Origin: Pseudomonadota bacterium
GTDB lineage: Bacteria; Bdellovibrionota; Bacteriovoracia; Bacteriovoracales; Bacteriovoracaceae
Length of the DNA stretch: 64,000 nucleotides
Direction of reading: 5' to 3'
NCBI GenBank assembly: GCA_027488375.1
Contig: JAIYBW010000001.1
Location: forward strand, 372,001-436,000
A model generated the notes under the pieces. That model was not told the origin of the DNA. It searched no databases and saw only the letters and a list, made by a program, of their open reading frames with translations. Positions 59,945-64,000 of the stretch are shown here, one piece after another (the first letter of the stretch is position 1; each line of letters starts with the position of its first letter). Made by a program: the position numbers and the translations under genes.

Positions 59945-60510
59945 GATCAAAAAACTATCAGCGTAAACACCTAAGGGCCCCTTTTAAGGAGTCAGTGATC
60001 TACGCTGATGGTGATTTTGTTTTGAAGGCCCATTCTTTGAATATATCTGAAGGGGGCCTACTCCTAGATGAATTACCTAGTTTCCCCGAAGCGGACGAGG
60101 TTTCGTTACTTTTTTGCTTACCACTCATTCCAAGTTTAAAAAACTTTTCAGTCTTTAAAATGCAAACTTTTAATAAAGAGATTTTTGGAAAAAAAGTTAT
60201 TCGAGCACGAGCAAAAATGGTTCGTCGTGAGCAACTGACTCAAAATTTAGATAATATTTTTAGATCAAAGTTTGGGCTTCAGTTTACTCAAATAAGTGAA
60301 GCTGATCAGAAATATATAGATGAATATGTGCTAAATTTTGCAGCTAACCTCGTTTTCCTACAGACTTTAATAGATTCATTTAATTCAGATGAGGAAACTA
60401 AAATTAAGGCCAGAATGCTTGCCGGTATTTTGGGCTATAAAGAAGTTGATCGTATAGCTCACTTGCGCTCAGTTGTTGGTCAAGATTACAAAAGCCTTCA
60501 GTGGCTATAA
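59941..60510 (+). CDS. PilZ-domain protein (cyclic-di-GMP receptor candidate)
   Basis: The protein has 189 aa. The N-terminal PilZ motif is RKHLRAPF (RxxxR) and the second is NISEGGLLL (D/NxSxxG), both needed to bind c-di-GMP. The C-terminal helical part (about 120-189) is not known. c-di-GMP governs the switch between attack and growth phases and gliding in Bdellovibrio. Overlaps phoH-like by four bases (ATGA) and the next gene by six tail to tail. Confidence 0.8.
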   Translation: MRSKNYQRKHLRAPFKESVIYADGDFVLKAHSLNISEGGLLLDELPSFPEADEVSLLFCLPLIPSLKNFSVFKMQTFNKEIFGKKVIRARAKMVRREQLTQNLDNIFRSKFGLQFTQISEADQKYIDEYVLNFAANLVFLQTLIDSFNSDEETKIKARMLAGILGYKEVDRIAHLRSVVGQDYKSLQWL

Positions 60511-61044
60511 GTCTACTTCCAGCATTTCACATTCTTTTTTCATGGGAAGTGAGTCGAATTGTCTTGGGATGATTTTAATAACTTTGCAGTCTTTTTTCTT
60601 ATACTTTTTAAGTTTTAAATTCTTGTAGCTTTCGCTCTTTAGTCCTTCAAATCCATAGTTGCATTCAACAACGACTTTCATAAGTTCAGCTTTTGATTCT
60701 TTTTCAAAAATTTCAAGTTGATACCTTTCATGATAATAAGACCAGTAACCCACATAAAGGGGATTATCTGTATAGTTACTAGAGTTTTCTATAAGCTTCG
60801 GTTCAATATCAATCTTTTTTTCATCAAGGATGATGTGACTTTTTAAATAGGCTAAACCTTCAAGATTTCCATAAAGGCAAAGGGCTTCTCTACCAGTTGC
60901 TTCGATAAATGACTCCGGATCTAGATCTTGGACTGAATTAAAGGCCTTATCTAAGACATAAGCAGGGTTATTTTTAAATCCAAATCCATACGGATCGCAG
61001 GCCTGCAAAAGAGTGAGGAATAGGATTGTTCCAAAAAATCTCAT
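60505..61044 (-). CDS. Lipoprotein of unknown function
   Basis: The protein has 179 aa with a lipobox (LLQAC, Cys16). The rest has four more Cys and no motif that I recognise; the C terminus is Lys-rich. Upstream lies copy 2 of the intergenic element also seen ahead of the 28071 lipoprotein, so both may share a regulator. Confidence 0.7.
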   Translation of the reverse strand: MRFFGTILFLTLLQACDPYGFGFKNNPAYVLDKAFNSVQDLDPESFIEATGREALCLYGNLEGLAYLKSHIILDEKKIDIEPKLIENSSNYTDNPLYVGYWSYYHERYQLEIFEKESKAELMKVVVECNYGFEGLKSESYKNLKLKKYKKKDCKVIKIIPRQFDSLPMKKECEMLEVDL

Positions 61045-61102
61045 CTATAGTCTCCAGATGATCAAGGGTGGACTGATGAAACATATTAGACTCATTTTTT
61101 AA

Positions 61103-61142
61103 TCTTTGGGGACCCTTTGAAAGGATTCCAGGGGGCCGTTAA
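61103..61142 (-). repeat. Intergenic element, copy 2
   Basis: On the minus strand it reads TTAACGGCCC, 13 bases, then CAAAGGGTCCCCAAAGA; it matches the element at 29144-29182. It lies about 60-100 bases before the start of the lipoprotein gene at 61044. Confidence 0.5.
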
Positions 61143-61269
61143 GTAAATTGACAGTTATTGTAAATTCAATCAATTAGGTTATTTAGCTCTTTTTATCTTT
61201 GGTTGATCTTCACGAACAGAGGATCTAACATCGCCTTCAGTAAGGCCCTTAACTTTTCACGTGGTTATT

Positions 61270-61548
61270 ATGCAAGTTCCAGTAGAATTAAAAAGAAAAT
61301 ACATTGAACGAAGACTCGTTGATCTAGAACATCTACACACATGCTTAGAAACTGAAGATTATTCTCCGGCCTTGAGGATTGGTCACCAAGTTAAAGGTAA
61401 CGCCCTCACATTTGATTTTCCTCAAATGGCGCCCATTGCTGAGAGAATCGAATTTGCGGCAAAAAATAAGGATAAGGAGACTCTGAAAGATTTAATAGAA
61501 CTGATGTCCTATGAACTTCAGAAGGCGAGTCATACTTTTATCCATTAA
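61270..61548 (+). CDS. HPt-domain phosphotransfer protein
   Basis: The protein has about 92 aa (a GTG at 61261 is the alternative start). It is all helical with the HPt motif RIGHQVKGNALTFDF; the His takes part in phosphorelays. The gene lies 200 bases before a soluble hybrid kinase on the same strand, which could be its partner. A TTGACA is seen at 61148 with no convincing -10. Confidence 0.75.
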   Translation: MQVPVELKRKYIERRLVDLEHLHTCLETEDYSPALRIGHQVKGNALTFDFPQMAPIAERIEFAAKNKDKETLKDLIELMSYELQKASHTFIH

Positions 61549-61584
61549 GCCTTAAGACATCATAATTTGTTCTTTTTTGCCCCA

Positions 61585-61612
61585 TTGAACTGACTAGACT
61601 CAATTATATTTT
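61585..61612 (+). promoter_or_regulatory. Candidate promoter of the hybrid kinase transcript
   Basis: TTGAAC, a 16-base spacer and TATTTT lie 58 bases before the 18-codon ORF. An inverted repeat TAGACTC/GAGTCTA spans from its spacer to 61655. Confidence 0.35.
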
Positions 61613-61669
61613 CCATCAAACTGGCCCTGTTATTGCTTTAGGGACTACGAGTCTAAGTAAGGAGAGAAA

Positions 61670-61726
61670 ATGAGTGCTTCATTATTATGGCAATTTCTTG
61701 GTGATGGTCTCGTTAAAGATTCTTGA
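61670..61726 (+). CDS. 18-residue upstream ORF before the hybrid kinase
   Basis: MSASLLWQFLGDGLVKDS follows a very good AAGGAGAG ribosome binding site. It is in the same frame as the kinase but separated from it by TGA and TAA. It is either a leader peptide that affects kinase translation or the remnant of a longer N terminus. Confidence 0.4.
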   Translation: MSASLLWQFLGDGLVKDS

Positions 61727-61750
61727 ATAATTTAAAAGAGAGTTATAGCT

Positions 61751-62875
61751 GTGCTTGATGAAAATAAAAAATCAGAAGCTATTCGAGAGCAAATGCTCGC
61801 AGTTGTGTCTCATGACATAAAAAATCCACTATCCATTATTCAACTTGAAGCGCAAATGATTCTTAAGTTGACAGAAAAGTATGATAGAGAAGGCGTTCAA
61901 GAAAAAATTAAAATTCAGGCAAAAAGGATTTTGAAAACATCAGAGAGAATGAAAGAACTTATCTCTGATCTTTTGGATAGACATCGTGTACAGGATGGAC
62001 TGAGCGCTATTTATAAAAAAAAATGTCGTTTTTCTGAACTCATAAGAGATGTGATTGATTATAATTTGCCTCTTATGAAACAACGATCTCTCTCCGTCGA
62101 TTTTGAAAGTGATTTTGAACAAGAAGTCTCATTAGATTCAAATAAGATGGTTCAAGTCCTTTCAAATCTTTTAAGTAACGCTATAAAATTCTCTCCTCCT
62201 TTTGGGAAAATAAAAATAAAACTCTGTCAAAATGATGAGAATGTGTTGTTTAGTATTTCTGACCAAGGGCCAGGGATCAAGGATTCAGAGTTGCCATTCG
62301 TATTTAAAAAATACTGGAATGGCGGTATCAGTGGTTGTTCTGAGACTGGACTGGGGCTCTTTATTTGCAAAACAATTATTGAAGCTCATGAGGGGCAGAT
62401 TCATGTAGAGAATTTAAATGGCGAAGGAGCTTCTTTCATCTTTTCAATTCCTCTAGATTATGGAGAGGGGCAAAAGAATTGGATTAAAGATAGAATAAGA
62501 AAAATTCTTGTTATTGATGATGATGAGGACTTAAGAGATGTCATTTGTTGGGCGCTAGAAAAGTCTGGCCATTCTGTTCATGGGTATGGAAATCCGCAAG
62601 AGGCCCTTGAGGGGTTAGAGCAGGGCAGACATGATCCAAAACTTATTATTGTAGATTTTCAAATGGATGAGTTGGATGGATTTCAATTTATTCAGGCCAA
62701 AAGACAGATTCATGCTGATGGTATTGCAGACTGTCCTGTGATGATTATTTCAGCTTCAGCGGATTGTCATCATTCCATGACAGATGGTGAGGATCTTAAA
62801 GAAATACTCACAAAACCTTTAGACCTAGAAGCTCTTCTGGAAAAAGTGTCACTTTTGACGACATCAATTAATTAA
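61751..62875 (+). CDS. Soluble hybrid histidine kinase-receiver protein
   Basis: The protein has 374 aa with no sensor and no TM. HisKA starts almost at the N terminus (VVSHDIKNPLSIIQ), followed by N-box (NLLSNAIKFSP), G1 (DQGPGI) and G2 (ETGLGLFICK). The receiver domain (about 250-370) has IDDDED, the phosphoacceptor Asp in IIVDFQMDELDGF, and the KP motif (TKPLD). The start is a GTG. With the HPt protein it forms a probable phosphorelay. Confidence 0.85.
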   Translation: MLDENKKSEAIREQMLAVVSHDIKNPLSIIQLEAQMILKLTEKYDREGVQEKIKIQAKRILKTSERMKELISDLLDRHRVQDGLSAIYKKKCRFSELIRDVIDYNLPLMKQRSLSVDFESDFEQEVSLDSNKMVQVLSNLLSNAIKFSPPFGKIKIKLCQNDENVLFSISDQGPGIKDSELPFVFKKYWNGGISGCSETGLGLFICKTIIEAHEGQIHVENLNGEGASFIFSIPLDYGEGQKNWIKDRIRKILVIDDDEDLRDVICWALEKSGHSVHGYGNPQEALEGLEQGRHDPKLIIVDFQMDELDGFQFIQAKRQIHADGIADCPVMIISASADCHHSMTDGEDLKEILTKPLDLEALLEKVSLLTTSIN

Positions 62876-63644
62876 GAATTGAACAGAGTCTCTCAGCAAA
62901 GTCTCTGGCTGCTTCTCCACAAATGTGGGCATTATCATTCGTCGCAGCTCCCATACATCCCGATCTTCCTTCAATAGGGACTCTTTTTAGAAGTTCCTGG
63001 CCATCAAAGTAGGGAGAGTTTTTCATAACTTCAAAACTATCTATAAATTGACAGTGATTTTGAATTTCATTTTCTATGATACTGCCAACTCTTTTCATAT
63101 TTTTGTAATTTTTGAGAGGCACATTTCGTTTAGTTGAAACTTCCATCTCGAATGTCTGGTGGATGAAAAAACAATTTGATTTCGAGATTTCCTTAGATTG
63201 AATCAACTTCACCAGATTTTGAATGTCTTTGCGAATAAAATCATCCGTTTGAGAAATGTAATTACCACCAAATTCAAAGGCAATTTTTTGAGGATTGTGG
63301 GTCTCAATCATTTTCTCAAATCGTTTTTTACAATCAGGGACTTTTTCTTTTGATCCAATATTAAGATGTTCATTTTGGGGATCTCTTTGAATTGTCTCAA
63401 TATGATCCATGCTTCCCTGGCCTAACCAGTCTCTGGGGATGGTTCCTCCTCTTGCATAAAGCACAAAATCTTTTTTGAGGCATTGTTGAAGGAAGTTACC
63501 AGTATAGCTACGTGCCCAAGTTGCCCCAAATTGTGAGTCTCCCACGATCAGGAGTTCAACTGGCCGATGGCAGTCCTGAGCATAAGCACCGAAAGCGAGA
63601 TAGAAGCTAGAGAGGCTTATCAACATGAATCTTTTTAAAATCAT
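62868..63644 (-). CDS. Secreted SGNH-hydrolase-like protein
   Basis: The protein has 258 aa with a signal peptide (KRFMLISLSSFYLAFGAYA). Block I is IVGDSQFGATW (GDSx), block III is EFGGNYI (GxND variant), and the catalytic Asp-His may be NDNAHICG near the C terminus. Such enzymes are esterases, lipases or peptidoglycan/polysaccharide O-acetyl esterases. The target is unknown. Its last bases overlap the kinase gene tail to tail by eight. Confidence 0.75.
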   Translation of the reverse strand: MILKRFMLISLSSFYLAFGAYAQDCHRPVELLIVGDSQFGATWARSYTGNFLQQCLKKDFVLYARGGTIPRDWLGQGSMDHIETIQRDPQNEHLNIGSKEKVPDCKKRFEKMIETHNPQKIAFEFGGNYISQTDDFIRKDIQNLVKLIQSKEISKSNCFFIHQTFEMEVSTKRNVPLKNYKNMKRVGSIIENEIQNHCQFIDSFEVMKNSPYFDGQELLKRVPIEGRSGCMGAATNDNAHICGEAARDFAERLCSILN

Positions 63645-63706
63645 GAGCGCATATTAATAGAGGTCATGGTCTCTGCCTAGGGGAGGCGGAATTTTATATA
63701 GGATTT

Positions 63707-64000
63707 TTATGCTTGATGGGCAATTAAGCTTCTCAGCATCCATGCATTCTTTTCATGGACTTGCATTCTTTCAATCATAAAATCCGCAGTGACTTCATCA
63801 TCGCAAGAGTCAGAAAGGGCAATAATATTTTTTGCACAGCTTAGCACTGTTTCATTCGAATGAACTAAGTTATGAATCATCTCATTTGCCGAGGGTACTC
63901 CGGATTCTTCTTTGATTGAGGAGAGCTTTGAGAAAGCGACAAAAGAACCGGGAGCAAATTCCCCAAGGGCCCGTATTCTTTCAGCGATGAGGTCAATCGC
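63707..64000 (-). CDS. dps: Dps ferritin-like protein, C-terminal part
   Basis: This gene is missing from the ORF track because its start lies beyond the window. The 97 visible residues read AERIRALGEFAPGSFVAFSKL, SIKEE, SANEMIHNLVHSNETV, and the end DFMIERMQVHEKNAWMLRSL. This is the Dps pattern with the C-terminal HEK-AWML helix. Dps protects DNA and stores iron under starvation, which would suit the non-growing attack phase of a predator. Confidence 0.9.
   Translation of the reverse strand, partial: AIDLIAERIRALGEFAPGSFVAFSKLSSIKEESGVPSANEMIHNLVHSNETVLSCAKNIIALSDSCDDEVTADFMIERMQVHEKNAWMLRSLIAHQA

Noticed and set aside
61148-61153. Perfect TTGACA box before the HPt gene
   Set aside because: No acceptable -10 hexamer lies 16-18 bases downstream, so I do not list it as a promoter.

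Overview
The window is AT-rich (roughly 37-38% G+C by eye), gene-dense Gram-negative chromosomal DNA. It has a Tol envelope system, LapB, FtsEX-EnvC, outer-membrane-type proteins, many lipoproteins, flagellar motor genes and E. coli-like -35/-10 promoters. Gene content and the many unrecognised secreted proteins suggest a Bdellovibrionota predator of the Bacteriovorax/Halobacteriovorax type. That is inference from protein character; no rRNA is present to prove it. I see no prophage, insertion sequence, CRISPR array, tRNA or rRNA.

Layout. 1-6.9 kb: end of sppA, lapB, three unknown envelope genes, then tolQ-tolR-tolA-tolB (no pal follows). 7-10.3 kb: an enhancer-binding-protein-like regulator without the GAFTGA loop, a small conserved-looking protein and an HD phosphohydrolase. 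10.4-18.2 kb: ftsE-ftsX-envC-ctpA-xseA-M23 peptidase and a degenerate kinase, tightly packed as an operon for septal wall remodelling. 18.2-25.5 kb: a DnaQ-like exonuclease, a pyrimidine/purine nucleoside salvage operon (deoA-punA-cdd), the nucleoside transporter nupC and RNase G. This set would suit recycling of prey nucleic acid. 25.5-29.4 kb: two unknown secreted or lipoprotein genes and a frameshifted small gene.

29.7-34.5 kb: the ribosomal/replication block, in which bS6 and bS18 are fused into one ORF, followed by a DUF2232 membrane protein, rplI, dnaB and a pabB-like gene. 34.6-37.9 kb: a small unknown gene, motAB behind a sigma-28-type promoter and an RluA-family pseudouridine synthase. 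38-45.7 kb: a run of mostly overlapping genes (WYL-type regulator, IspZ-like, LOG, GNAT, CPBP protease, miaB, DUF454, aminopeptidase, GshB-like). 45.7-53.4 kb: the most unusual stretch, with a Thr/Gly-linker lipoprotein, a minimal sigma/anti-sigma pair, a TonB-like protein, a membrane kinase-like protein, dtd and a 941-residue protein that looks like an N6-adenine methyltransferase with both catalytic motifs eroded. 53.5-64 kb: an acidic protein behind a second sigma-28-type promoter, rsmD, coaD, an aminotransferase, a lipoprotein/outer-membrane pair, phoH-like with PilZ, an HPt protein, a hybrid kinase, an SGNH hydrolase and the C-terminal part of dps, which the ORF track misses.

The strongest points for follow-up are the bS6-bS18 fusion, the methyltransferase-like protein with eroded motifs, the regulator lacking GAFTGA, and the sigma-28-type promoter in front of an unknown acidic protein.
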